This document shows positions 16,341-24,199 of a stretch of 25,813 bases of DNA, in pieces. The position numbers and the translations under genes were made by a program. Below the pieces are notes generated by a model. The model was given only the letters and a program-made list of their open reading frames with translations, had not been told where the DNA came from and searched no databases. This stretch comes from Chrysochromulina parva. Its lineage: Eukaryota; Haptophyta; Prymnesiales; Chrysochromulinaceae. Every line of letters begins with the position of its first letter. Within the stretch, counting starts at the first letter, position 1. The stretch spans positions 1 to 25,813 of the forward strand of contig PJAB01000477.1 of the NCBI GenBank assembly GCA_002887195.1. Direction: 5' to 3'.

Positions 16341-16972
16341 TCACTCCCAGACCTTTCCCTCGAAGCCCACGGCGCTGCGCACGGATACTTTGGGCTCTCT
16401 TGAGCCACGGAGATCTTCGACGAGCGTTCGCAGCACCGGGTTGTTCATTTCGGCTGGGATGGGCGCTTGGCCGGTGAGCCACCTGAACAGGTCGGGGTTC
16501 TCCATGTCGATAATCTCCTGGAACTGCTGCAGCTTGACGCTATCCAGTTTCTGCAAGTTCGCCGCCGCCTGCGAATGCGCCGAGAAGCAGACGAAGAGGC
16601 GTGCACGGTGAGCAGCAGCTCTAAAGATTTCAAACTGCGCGTGGTGGCAGGGCGCTCACCCAGTCGCCAAGCATGATGTCCATCTCGAGCCAACCTACCA
16701 AGAGCGGACGGTGGAAGAACATCCCGTCAGCGGGTGCGTGGCATGACGCAGGTCGTTGCACGTATACGGAATTCGCGCGGCGCTTGCGCACCCCGCTGCT
16801 TGCTCCGATAAAGCAGCCGCCGTCGGAGCTTGTCATCGTCCGCAAACAGGTGCGATTGAGCCTGGGCCTGCTGATTCGCCCAGCGCATTTGCACGGCCAG
16901 GAGCGCATTTGCAGGGGAGCGCACTGCGGATCGGGCCACCGTCGGGAGTCCGCGCATAAAGCGCGTGAGCAT
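16341..16972 (-). CDS. SDHAF2: SDHAF2 (Sdh5), succinate dehydrogenase flavinylation factor, three exons
   Basis: Three exons joined give a 147-residue protein: 16972-16792, 16694-16660 (35 nt) and 16568-16341; they total 444 nt. Intron 1 (16791-16695, 97 nt) begins GTGCGC and ends TTGGTAG; intron 2 (16659-16569, 91 nt) begins GTGAGC and ends CGCAG after a pyrimidine-rich tract. Joining restores the Sdh5 core: RRRLLYRSKQRG, then WLEMDIMLGDW, then AAANLQKLDSVKLQQFQEII, DMENPDLFRWLTGQ and NNPVLRTL. The N-terminus, MLTRFMRGLPTVARSAVR, is Arg-rich without acids, as in mitochondrial presequences; an upstream in-frame ATG at 17077 would precede it. SDHAF2 inserts FAD covalently into SDHA in the mitochondrial matrix. 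The gene is head-to-head with a small membrane protein gene, 201 bp apart. Confidence 0.93.
16569..16659 (-). other. SDHAF2 intron 2, 91 nt
   Basis: Donor TGG|GTGAGC and acceptor TTCGCAG|GCG, phase 0, with a CT-rich tract before the acceptor. Removal joins LGDW to AAANLQ. Confidence 0.88.
16695..16791 (-). other. SDHAF2 intron 1, 97 nt
   Basis: Donor G|GTGCGC and acceptor TTGGTAG|GT. It interrupts the glycine codon between SKQR and WLEMD (phase 1). The reading frame is blocked without its removal. Confidence 0.88.
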
Positions 16973-17173
16973 TTCTTCCTGACGACCCTGACCTGGCGAA
17001 AATTCGTGGAATCCTCCTAACTTGTACTTGTCCATGTTATATATCTTCGAAGGAGACGGGGACCACTCACTGGTCATACTGGTCTTCTAAAGTCGGACCC
17101 GTTCATTTCTCATTCGTCAGGAACTTTCCACAGGAACTTTCCACAGGCCTTCCGCAGGACACCTCCAGACGAA
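16973..17173. promoter_or_regulatory. Divergent promoter region of two mitochondrial-looking genes
   Basis: 201 bp between the SDHAF2 start (16972, minus) and the small membrane protein start (17174, plus). A direct repeat of AGGAACTTTCCACAGG (about 17119-17148) occupies the plus-strand side and might be a regulatory duplication. Confidence 0.5.
17119..17148. repeat. Tandem AGGAACTTTCCAC repeat
   Basis: CAGGAACTTTCCACAGGAACTTTCCACAGG contains two copies of a 15-bp unit. It lies in the shared promoter region of SDHAF2 and the small membrane protein gene. Each unit contains the near-palindrome GGAACTTTCC. Confidence 0.7.
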
Positions 17174-17556
17174 ATGCACGTGTCGCTCACTCGTCTGACG
17201 CTGCCAGCGCGCACGCTGCGATTGTCCGATGCACGCTCAGCGCGTATGCTCGGCGTGCGCCGTGCTGGAATGAGTACTGATGCGACTCCGCCAACACCAC
17301 AGCCAGAGCCGATGAGCGAGCGCATTCTCACCTTCATGCAGCGGGTATGCGCTTCGAACGTGTGCCACACAACACCTTTCCGTGTGATCACAAACTCTGT
17401 TCGTGGACCACGCAGGTTGTGGTAACTGGGCTTGCGGTTGTCTCTGTGGCTGGGTTAGCGTTCATCGCATATGGGTCATGGGAGATTTATGACCGGGCTC
17501 AGCAACGCAAGAGAATTAAGGCGAAGCAGGCCGCAGAACGCGTGGCGGAATCATAG
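17174..17556 (+). CDS. Small single-span membrane protein, two exons, probably mitochondrial
   Basis: Two exons, 17174-17344 and 17416-17556, join in phase 0 to give 103 residues. The intron is 71 nt, GTATGC...CACGCAG. Residues 1-33 are rich in Arg, Leu and Ser with few acids (MHVSLTRLTLPARTLRLS), like a mitochondrial presequence; a Pro/Thr segment follows. Residues 58-77 (VVVTGLAVVSVAGLAFIAYG) are one hydrophobic span, and the tail is a charged helix (EIYDRAQQRKRIKAKQAAER). The unspliced frame would lose the span, which supports the intron. No family is recognised; the layout is like small inner-membrane assembly factors of respiratory complexes. That role is inference from shape and from its head-to-head position with SDHAF2. 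ATG is the first in-frame start seen. Confidence 0.65.
17345..17415 (+). other. Intron of the small membrane protein gene, 71 nt
   Basis: Donor CGG|GTATGC and acceptor CCACGCAG|GTT. Length is similar to the SDHAF2 introns. Confidence 0.65.
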
Positions 17557-18158
17557 CTTTCAGGTCAACCTCTGTGGCTCATGGTGCGACGCGTTTTGGG
17601 GGGGCTTCAAGTTGTTGCGACACGGCATGCTGGAGATCATCGTCGTACGACCTGTGGTTTACCGTGTGCCCTTGGCACTGTGCGCGCTCGCGCGTCCCGT
17701 CACGCGGCTCCTGCACACATTACACATTTCAGTTTGTTCGTGTGCGTGCACCCCCCGTTGTATGAACACACTGTGGGCTGCACTCGCGCACTGACGTGCG
17801 ATGACTGCTGTGGTACGTGGTGGACCGGCTCTGCCACGGTGGTGAATATAATTAAGATAAAAAATAAGTCGCATCCGCCGACCGGACGTCGCCGGATCCG
17901 ACACCACCGCGGCATGACCGCCGGACGCATGCGATGCGACACCGCGCACGACCTCTTACTTCCTCTTAAGTTGACCTACGTCACGACGGCCGCCCGGTTA
18001 CGCCGCTCAAAATACACGCGCGCCCGGACTCAGTCTGGGCCGGGCGACTGCGTACGAGCGTGCCCGCGCAGGGCTTTCTGCGGCGCGGCCGCACGGTGGA
18101 GTACACACCGCTTGGCCCGGTCCGTGCGCTTCGCACTTTGCATGGAGCTGCCCTTGCC
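17557..18158. other. Intergenic region, converging 3' flanks
   Basis: 602 bp between the small membrane protein (plus) and the TPR-SAM protein (minus), whose 3' ends face each other. An AT-rich island at 17842-17868 (AATATAATTAAGATAAAAAA) stands out in the GC-rich surroundings and could serve 3'-end formation. No gene is supported. Confidence 0.45.
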
Positions 18159-20351
18159 TCAAGCCTGCCGAGCCTGTGACGCGGACGTGCCGCGGATGGA
18201 GTCGCCCGCTTCCATTGCGTGAGCGACACTGGGGCGTTTAGGCATCGGGCGATGGATGAGATTCGGGCCTCTGCGCACAGCCTCCTTGAGGTTGAACGTC
18301 TCGACGTCTATGCTCGTGCGGATCTCTTGCAAGGTCCTCCTCTGGCCGGCTGAGGATGCATGCAGCTGCTCGAGCAGCACCTCGATGTCCGCAGCGAACG
18401 CGTCCGATTTCGCCTGCAGGGCGGTGACTTTCTCGCTCGAGGTCGCGAGCTCTGCCGCAGTGCCCTGCTGCTCCCGTCTCGCCGCCTCGCGCTCCGCCTC
18501 TGCGGTTGTGAGCGCGGAGGTCAGCCGCCCCACGTCCGCGCAAGCCGCGCTCAGCTCGGCCGTCCGTTGGTCAAGCTCGGAGCCCTGCCGCGCGTGCTCC
18601 TGCATCAGGGTGATCCTCTCAGCCTCGAGGGTAGCTAGCTTTTCGGTGAGATGCTTGTACTGCTCCTGTGTCCTCACCGCCGCGAGCAGCTTGCGCCGCT
18701 GCCCGAGCTGCGTGACCCCGAGCCGGCTCAGGTCATCCTCGGCTATGTACTGCAGCGTGGTCAGGTCGACGCCCTCCCGCACCAGCAGTGGATGCAGCTC
18801 GTCGAGGTCGAGATCTTGTAACCAGCGGAGCAATTCCGCCTGGCGCTCGCGCTGTACTCGCTCCTTCTGCTTGCGTGCCTTCGCCGCGCGCCCACGCCCC
18901 TCATCCCACTCCTTCCACTTTGTCCGCACGAGCGCGCCGAAGGCATGCACGGCCACGCCGGAGGCGGCCCAGCCCGACGAGATGACATCAAAGTCGTGCA
19001 AGGAGCGTGGCTGCGGCGGGTGGCCGAATAGAGCAGTCGCTTGCTCCCAGCAGGCTTCAGTCGAGTTTGAGACGAGTTCGAGCTGCCCGTCGAGCCGGAT
19101 GCTCACGAGCACGAGCGCGTGCTTGTCCGAGCGGTTCGCGTACAGGCACGTGTGAGGCTCGCTCGGCATCTGCTCAAACGCGCAGAAGAAGGAGAGACGC
19201 ACGCCATCTTGCTCTTCGCTCATCACCCTTGGCAGCTCCGCCAGATGAATCTCGAGCGGCCACGGCGCGAAGCGAGGGCGCAGCACGAGCCGGAAGCAAG
19301 GTGTCGGAGTGTACTGCCCGAGCCGTCGCGCGCGCATCGACGCCGAGACGGTGCCCGCAGCCGCAGCCTGCTTCAACCCCTCAGCAGCGACTGCGTACAC
19401 CTGCAGCGGCATCGTGGCGACTGAAGCTCGACCGCTCGCGTCAAGGAATTGCGCCAGCAGCGACTGGACAGCCCGCGAGGCCGGCCCGTGCGATTTGTCG
19501 ACGGTGGCCAAGAGCAGCGCACGCCCGAGCGAGTGCGCAGCCGCCTGGTGCTGGCCAAGCCCGAGGCACGCCTCGCCATGCAGCTGGTACGCTGGAAGCG
19601 CCTCCGGGCTCACGATGGCTGCCGAGTCGCTCCCCATCGCCGCGAGCGCCACCAGCTCGAAGAACTCCTTGTCCGTCTTCGGATCCGCCTCGGGCTGCCC
19701 GATGCTCGCGAGCGATGTGAGCGCCGTCACGAGCGCCTCGTCGTACTGCTTGGTGCGGAGCAGTGCAGCTCCACGTAGCCGCAGCGCCTGCGCGTGCGGC
19801 AGACCCTTCTCCTCTGCCAGCAGGCTCGCCAAGTCACCAAAGGCCGACGCCGAAGAGAAAAAGTCGCGCGCCAGCCACGCGTCGGTGCCCTTTTGGCGAA
19901 GCTTCGCCATCTCGGTGGGCTCCCGGACTCGCACGACGCCGGGCTCCGGATCGTACAGCGAGACATTGGGCTGCAGCTGCGAGTTGGCCAGCGCGAGGCT
20001 GATCAGGGAGTCGCTCTTCGTGAGGCTGCTCATCGACACGGAGGTTGCGAAGCCTTTGCCTTTCCTGGGCACAACGCCCGGAATGTGAATGGAGAACGCA
20101 TGCTGCTTCGGCCTCGCCTTTTGCTGCTCGACTCCGGCCGACGGCGGTCGTCGAGCGAGCGATGGTGCGGACGCGGGCCGCACGAGATCGCCACCGCCGA
20201 GGCCACCCACACCCGTCAGGGCTGCGCTCATCCACGCCGCTGGAGGAGGGCGCGACATTGGCGAACTCGGCAAGGACATGGGGTCCATATGAAGGTGGAG
20301 CCGTTTTGAGAAAGTGTATCCGACGCGCCGAAATGAGCATGAAGAGCGCAT
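18159..20351 (-). CDS. TPR-SAM-coiled-coil scaffold protein
   Basis: 730 residues from ATG 20351; an alternative Met at 20288 (MDPMSLPSSPM) would give 709. The first 150 residues are Pro/Ser/Ala-rich and disordered. Residues about 155-310 are helical repeats of TPR type (AKLRQKGTDAWLARDFFSSA, LRLRGAALLRTKQYDEAL, YQLHGEACLGLGQHQAAAHS). A folded central part (about 350-480) is unfamiliar (FRLVLRPRFAPWPLEIHLAE, KHALVLVSIRLDGQLELV). A SAM domain spans about 505-559 (LLRWLQDLDLDELHPLLVRE, then LGVTQLGQRRKLL). The rest (about 560-690) is a long coiled coil. Protein-protein interaction modules throughout and no catalytic motif suggest a cytoplasmic or cytoskeletal scaffold. The family could not be named. 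Confidence 0.85.
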   Translation of the reverse strand: MRSSCSFRRVGYTFSKRLHLHMDPMSLPSSPMSRPPPAAWMSAALTGVGGLGGGDLVRPASAPSLARRPPSAGVEQQKARPKQHAFSIHIPGVVPRKGKGFATSVSMSSLTKSDSLISLALANSQLQPNVSLYDPEPGVVRVREPTEMAKLRQKGTDAWLARDFFSSASAFGDLASLLAEEKGLPHAQALRLRGAALLRTKQYDEALVTALTSLASIGQPEADPKTDKEFFELVALAAMGSDSAAIVSPEALPAYQLHGEACLGLGQHQAAAHSLGRALLLATVDKSHGPASRAVQSLLAQFLDASGRASVATMPLQVYAVAAEGLKQAAAAGTVSASMRARRLGQYTPTPCFRLVLRPRFAPWPLEIHLAELPRVMSEEQDGVRLSFFCAFEQMPSEPHTCLYANRSDKHALVLVSIRLDGQLELVSNSTEACWEQATALFGHPPQPRSLHDFDVISSGWAASGVAVHAFGALVRTKWKEWDEGRGRAAKARKQKERVQRERQAELLRWLQDLDLDELHPLLVREGVDLTTLQYIAEDDLSRLGVTQLGQRRKLLAAVRTQEQYKHLTEKLATLEAERITLMQEHARQGSELDQRTAELSAACADVGRLTSALTTAEAEREAARREQQGTAAELATSSEKVTALQAKSDAFAADIEVLLEQLHASSAGQRRTLQEIRTSIDVETFNLKEAVRRGPNLIHRPMPKRPSVAHAMEAGDSIRGTSASQARQA

Positions 20352-20950
20352 CGCACGTTTCGTTAATTAGCCATTACTGCCAGACGCACGGCCACAGGTC
20401 CCGTAGAGATAGAGCGTGGAGGGTGTTGACCGATTGAACGAAAGTGATGCACATTTCCGACCCATGCCGACCCGGAACCCAGACCCGCGACCGCTCGAAA
20501 GCACTCAGTTTGAAATCAGGGTACATGTATGAGGAATGGGTGCAAATCCAGAAATTAATCCCTCCCCTACCCCTTGGGTAAAATAAGGCGTGACTTACTT
20601 GCGGAGTAGCATCTTCACTCGGCCACTTCTGCTTTCCTCGCATCACCAGGGCGGGGAGTCGCAATGCCGCCCCGCGATGGTTGACCGCCTCGTCAGCACG
20701 TCAGGTACGGTCCGGTGAGACAAATGACAAACTTTTCTGCTCGACCTCGCACCACGCATGTACCTAAGGTAACCATGTTGATCCTTCGGATCACCGGATC
20801 GCGGTGTCAGGTGATGCGGGGGTCGAATCTTTTTCTCGTGTTTAGAGTTTACGTTACGTCCCTCGTCCGAGGGTGGACCGGGAGCTTCGGGTCCGGGGGC
20901 CTAGAAAGCACTTAAGCGCTGCACGAACGCCGCGTCGTGTGAACTTAGAA
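20352..20950. other. Intergenic region between GH1 and TPR-SAM genes
   Basis: 599 bp; both flanking genes run on the minus strand, so this is the GH1 3' flank and the TPR-SAM promoter side. I see no gene, no good tRNA fold and no clear TATA box. TTAATTAG near 20363 is AT-rich. Confidence 0.45.
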
Positions 20951-23098
20951 CTACAATACTTCGATGACGGCCGTCTGCAGCCGCCCAAACTCGCGTGTCG
21001 CGTCCTCCTCGGCGGGCACCACGCCGGGCACCACGCCGGGCAGCTCCTCGTCCTCGCCAATCATGGGCGCGACGGCCATCTCGGCCTCGCCAACGCCAAT
21101 CTCGCCGCCGCCCGCGAGTGAACCCGCGAGCTCGTTTTCAATCTGGCGCACCTCCTCTTCGAGGTCCTGCGCTGCCCTCCTGAGAGGCTCGGCCGCGGCA
21201 GTCGAAGGCTCGCCGAAAGCCTTGTCCGCCGCCGCGGCGTCCTGTGAAGGTGACTGTGAAGGCGCGCCGCCGCCCTCGCCGCCGCCGCCCTCGCCGCCGC
21301 CGCCCTCAGCGCCACCGGCAAGGATGCGCTCGAGTAGCAGGCGCTGGCGCTCGACAAAGGTGCGCATCTTGGCTGCCTTGGCCAGCCACGAGCGCGTGGC
21401 ACGGAAGAGTCCATTCTCGGCGGTGTGGCGCGCCTGCATGTCGGCCAAGGTGACGAGACGCGAGGCACGCGCCATGATCGCCGAGCGGACGGAGGCGGAC
21501 GTGCTGCGCCCTGACTGGGCACGCAGCTCCGCCGTCCGGTTGATGATTAGCTGCAGCTGCATCGCCTCTTGCGAGAAGGCGGCGTTCACGGGCACCGTCG
21601 CATTGCACTCGGCCGCGTGATACCGAAAGGAATGGGTCTCCGAGAGGCGAGCAAAGAAGGCGGCGGACCCCTTGGCTGAGCGGCGCTGCGTGGCAAAGTC
21701 GACGTGCAGCAGCCCAAAGCGCGCCGCTGTGCCCTCCGCCCATTCAAAGTTGTCGAGCAGCGTCCACACAAAGTAGCCTCGCACGACCACGCCGTCCTGC
21801 ATGGCGCGCGCGAGCTGCACCAGGTACTGCTTGAGATAGCAGATGCGCTCGAGATCGTATCTGGCCTCCTCGGCGCTCTCCTCGCGCAGCGGGAAGCCGT
21901 TCTCTGTGATCACAATCCCACCCGTCGGCCGGTACCGCCGCTGCACCCACTTGACGAGCCGGTAGATCCCGAACGGTGCCACGTCCCACCCGAGCACATT
22001 CTTGCGCGCGCCGGGGAGGCTGTGGTAGCGAGCGGCCTCGTCGGCGTAAAAGGAGCCCTCGGGCAGCGGCTCGCTCTCGGGGCGTGCCGAGACGAGCATG
22101 GACGCGTAGTGCTGCAGCGCAAAAAAGTCCGTCGAGTTGGCTATATATCCACGCTGCTCCGCTGTGAATGTGGGCAGCCGCGTGCCTAGCCGACTGCGCA
22201 TGCTCGGTGGGTAGTCGCCCGTGTAGAGCGGGTCCGCAAACCAGCCAAGGTTGAACTCCATGGAGCGCTGCGCGGCGAGCACGTCCGCCGCCGACTCGCT
22301 CGCCGGCTCGCGCCAGTCCGAGTTGAGCGCAATTGAGATGAGCCCAGCTTGCTTGGTCGCGAACTCTTTTCGGTAGCGTGCGACCGTGTAGGCGTGCGCG
22401 AGGAGCATGTGATGACCCGCCACATATGGCTCGCGATTGGGCCGCGAGCGCCGCCCCGGCGCGTGCTCGCCGCGCGCGTGCCCGTACACCGCGTGCACGG
22501 CCGGCTCGTTGAGCGTGATCCAGTGCTTGACGCGGTCGCCGAAGCGAGCGAAGCAAAACGCCGCATACTGGACGAAGGCGCTCGCGGTCGCCTCCGAAAG
22601 CCAGCCGTCATGCTCGACCTGCAGCACGAGCGGCAGATCCCAGTGGTAGAGCGTGACCACCGGGTGGATTCCGTGCGCTATCAGCTCGTCAATCAGCATC
22701 GAGTAGAAGCGCACGCCCTCCTCGTTCACCGCGCCATAGCCATTGGGCAGCACGCGCGACCACGAGATCGAGAAGCGGTAGTAGCGCAGTCGCATCTGCG
22801 CCATCAGCTGCACATCGGAGCGCCAGCGGTGGTAGTGATCGGCGGCCACGTCGCCCGTCTCGCCCGTTTTGACCTTTCCCGGCGCGTGGGCAAAGGCGTC
22901 CCAGATGGAGAGACCACGCCCGCCTTCCTGCCAACCGCCTTCGATCTGGTACGCGGAAGTCGCCGTGCCGAAGGCGAATGTCGCAGGGAATGAGATGTTC
23001 TCCGCCGAGTCGGACACGCCCGTCGACGATGCCGCTAGCAGCGCCTGCATTGGCGTGCACAGAATTGCCAAAATAGGTATGTGGCTTTTAGAATGCAT
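20951..23098 (-). CDS. Secreted GH1 beta-glycosidase with a long C-terminal extension
   Basis: 715 residues from ATG 23098. Residues 1-30 are a signal-peptide-like start (MHSKSHIPILAILCTPMQAL). Residues 36-490 form a complete family 1 glycoside hydrolase: FAFGTATSAYQIEGGW, FSISWSRVLP, the acid/base in ITLNEPA (E198), the nucleophile in ITENGFP (E399), and YFVWTLLDNFEWAEG (aglycone/glucose-binding tryptophans). The enzyme hydrolyses beta-glucosides or related beta-glycosides by a retaining mechanism, outside the cell or in an acidic compartment. About 200 extra residues follow, absent from typical GH1 enzymes: an amphipathic helical part (about 510-610), a GGGGE linker, a coiled coil (about 665-685) and an acidic end. 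A short tandem repeat codes LPGVVPGVVP. The divergent transporter gene starts 93 bp away. Confidence 0.95.
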   Translation of the reverse strand: MHSKSHIPILAILCTPMQALLAASSTGVSDSAENISFPATFAFGTATSAYQIEGGWQEGGRGLSIWDAFAHAPGKVKTGETGDVAADHYHRWRSDVQLMAQMRLRYYRFSISWSRVLPNGYGAVNEEGVRFYSMLIDELIAHGIHPVVTLYHWDLPLVLQVEHDGWLSEATASAFVQYAAFCFARFGDRVKHWITLNEPAVHAVYGHARGEHAPGRRSRPNREPYVAGHHMLLAHAYTVARYRKEFATKQAGLISIALNSDWREPASESAADVLAAQRSMEFNLGWFADPLYTGDYPPSMRSRLGTRLPTFTAEQRGYIANSTDFFALQHYASMLVSARPESEPLPEGSFYADEAARYHSLPGARKNVLGWDVAPFGIYRLVKWVQRRYRPTGGIVITENGFPLREESAEEARYDLERICYLKQYLVQLARAMQDGVVVRGYFVWTLLDNFEWAEGTAARFGLLHVDFATQRRSAKGSAAFFARLSETHSFRYHAAECNATVPVNAAFSQEAMQLQLIINRTAELRAQSGRSTSASVRSAIMARASRLVTLADMQARHTAENGLFRATRSWLAKAAKMRTFVERQRLLLERILAGGAEGGGGEGGGGEGGGAPSQSPSQDAAAADKAFGEPSTAAAEPLRRAAQDLEEEVRQIENELAGSLAGGGEIGVGEAEMAVAPMIGEDEELPGVVPGVVPAEEDATREFGRLQTAVIEVL
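21267..21312 (-). repeat. Short GGGGE-coding tandem repeat in the GH1 C-terminal extension
   Basis: About three copies of a 15-bp unit (CCGCCGCCGCCCTCG on plus) encode GGGGE. They make a flexible linker between the helical part and the acidic end of the GH1 protein. Confidence 0.75.
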
Positions 23099-23191
23099 CC
23101 GTCCATAATGCTATAAGCTTCTCCAGCGCGCCGTAAGGCGCGAAGCGCCAAATTTCCCACACCGCGGGCTCGCAATCCATGGCACTTCCAC
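23099..23191. promoter_or_regulatory. 93-bp divergent promoter, GH1 / SLC35B-like transporter
   Basis: Start codons at 23098 (minus) and 23192 (plus) are 93 bp apart. CTATAAG at 23111-23117 could be a plus-strand TATA element about 80 bp before the transporter ATG. GCGCCAAA at 23145-23152 is a perfect match, on the minus strand, to the E2F site TTTGGCGC. A 5-bp inverted repeat GCGCC/GGCGC flanks GTAA at about 23128-23141. An ATG at 23179 starts an out-of-frame uORF that overlaps the transporter start. Confidence 0.55.
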
Positions 23192-24199
23192 ATGACACCA
23201 ACTTGGATCAGGCCAGGTTCTCGCGACACCGCGAAGCTGCTCACGCTCGCCTTGGGCGTCATCTTCTTTCATACCATTGTTACGGTCCTCGAGGAAGAGC
23301 TCTTCTCGCTCGAAGAGTTTAAGCATGCTGCCGGCGGGGCCTTCATGACTCTGTTCATGTACTCATGCACGGCCTTCGTCTACTTGCCCATCGTGATGCG
23401 CGCACGCCGCTCCGATGCGGGCCGAGAACGACGAGTGTCGTCCGCCGCATCTAGTCGCATGGCACTCCTTAAGGTCTCGATGATCTACGTCGGCACCACC
23501 ACGCTCACCAAGACGTCGCTGCGATACATCGACATGCCAACGCAAACCGTACTCAAGTCGGCCAAGCTGCTTCCCGTCATGGCCGGCTCGATTTTCATTC
23601 TTGGCAAGAGGTACTCGCCTCGCGAATGGTTTGCGGCCGCGTGCCTTTGCGCGGGCATCGCCCTGTTCAACCTCTCAACGCACTTTCCGGAGCCACGGGC
23701 GACACTTGCGGGAGCGTTGTGCATCGTGATCGCGCTCGCTTGCGACGCGCTGCTCGGCCCCTACCAGAAGCGCGTGATGGACGCCGGCATCACTGTCGCC
23801 GAGCTCATGTGCGCTCAGAGCGCGTGCGGCGGCGTCCTGATGCTGTTCACGTGCGTGCTTGACGGCACTCTTGGGCCCGGCCTCTATCTTCTGGTGAGCG
23901 ATGCGCGCGTGTGCGCCACCCTCATGTCGTGGACGCTCTGCATCACCGCGGGCACCGCGCTCGTGCTGCGACTCGTGGACGAGTACTCCGCCGTCACCGC
24001 GATCGTGGTGACCACGGTGCGCAAGGCGCTGACGCTCTTCGCGTCCTTCATCCTGTTCCCGAAGCACATTGGCATTGGCCACCCGCTTGGCGCCGCCCTT
24101 GTCTTCGGTAGTGCCTTCATCACTCTCAAGAAGCCGCCCCCGCGGCGACAGGCCGAGCAGCAGCCACTGCTGCCAGTGCATTCCTTCGGGAGGACTTGA
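23192..24199 (+). CDS. SLC35B-type nucleotide-sulfate / nucleotide-sugar transporter (PAPS-transporter-like)
   Basis: 335 residues from ATG 23192, with about ten hydrophobic spans and no signal peptide, as in SLC35 proteins. The core block matches the SLC35B2/B3 group: TLTKTSLRYIDMPTQTVLKS, then AKLLPVMAGSIFILGKRYS, then CLCAGIALFNLS. Members of this group carry PAPS into the Golgi for sulfation of glycans and proteins. The second half (SACGGVLMLFTCVLDGTL, TAGTALVLRLVDEYSAVTAI, VVTTVRKALTLFASFILFPK) is the usual repeat of the fold. SLC35B3/B2 and other UAA-family members (UDP-galactose/UDP-glucose transporters) are hard to separate without alignment. Sulfated extracellular polymers fit the cell-surface genes at both window edges. 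Shares the 93-bp promoter with the GH1 gene. Confidence 0.88.
   Translation: MTPTWIRPGSRDTAKLLTLALGVIFFHTIVTVLEEELFSLEEFKHAAGGAFMTLFMYSCTAFVYLPIVMRARRSDAGRERRVSSAASSRMALLKVSMIYVGTTTLTKTSLRYIDMPTQTVLKSAKLLPVMAGSIFILGKRYSPREWFAAACLCAGIALFNLSTHFPEPRATLAGALCIVIALACDALLGPYQKRVMDAGITVAELMCAQSACGGVLMLFTCVLDGTLGPGLYLLVSDARVCATLMSWTLCITAGTALVLRLVDEYSAVTAIVVTTVRKALTLFASFILFPKHIGIGHPLGAALVFGSAFITLKKPPPRRQAEQQPLLPVHSFGRT

Noticed and set aside
17581..18222. 213-codon plus-strand frame downstream of the small membrane protein
   Set aside because: No domain, low-complexity Arg/Cys content, and it runs into the TPR-SAM gene on the other strand.
20811..20840. GGGGGTCGAATC, resembling a tRNA T-arm
   Set aside because: The 5-bp T-stem does not pair and no acceptor, D or anticodon arms can be built around it.
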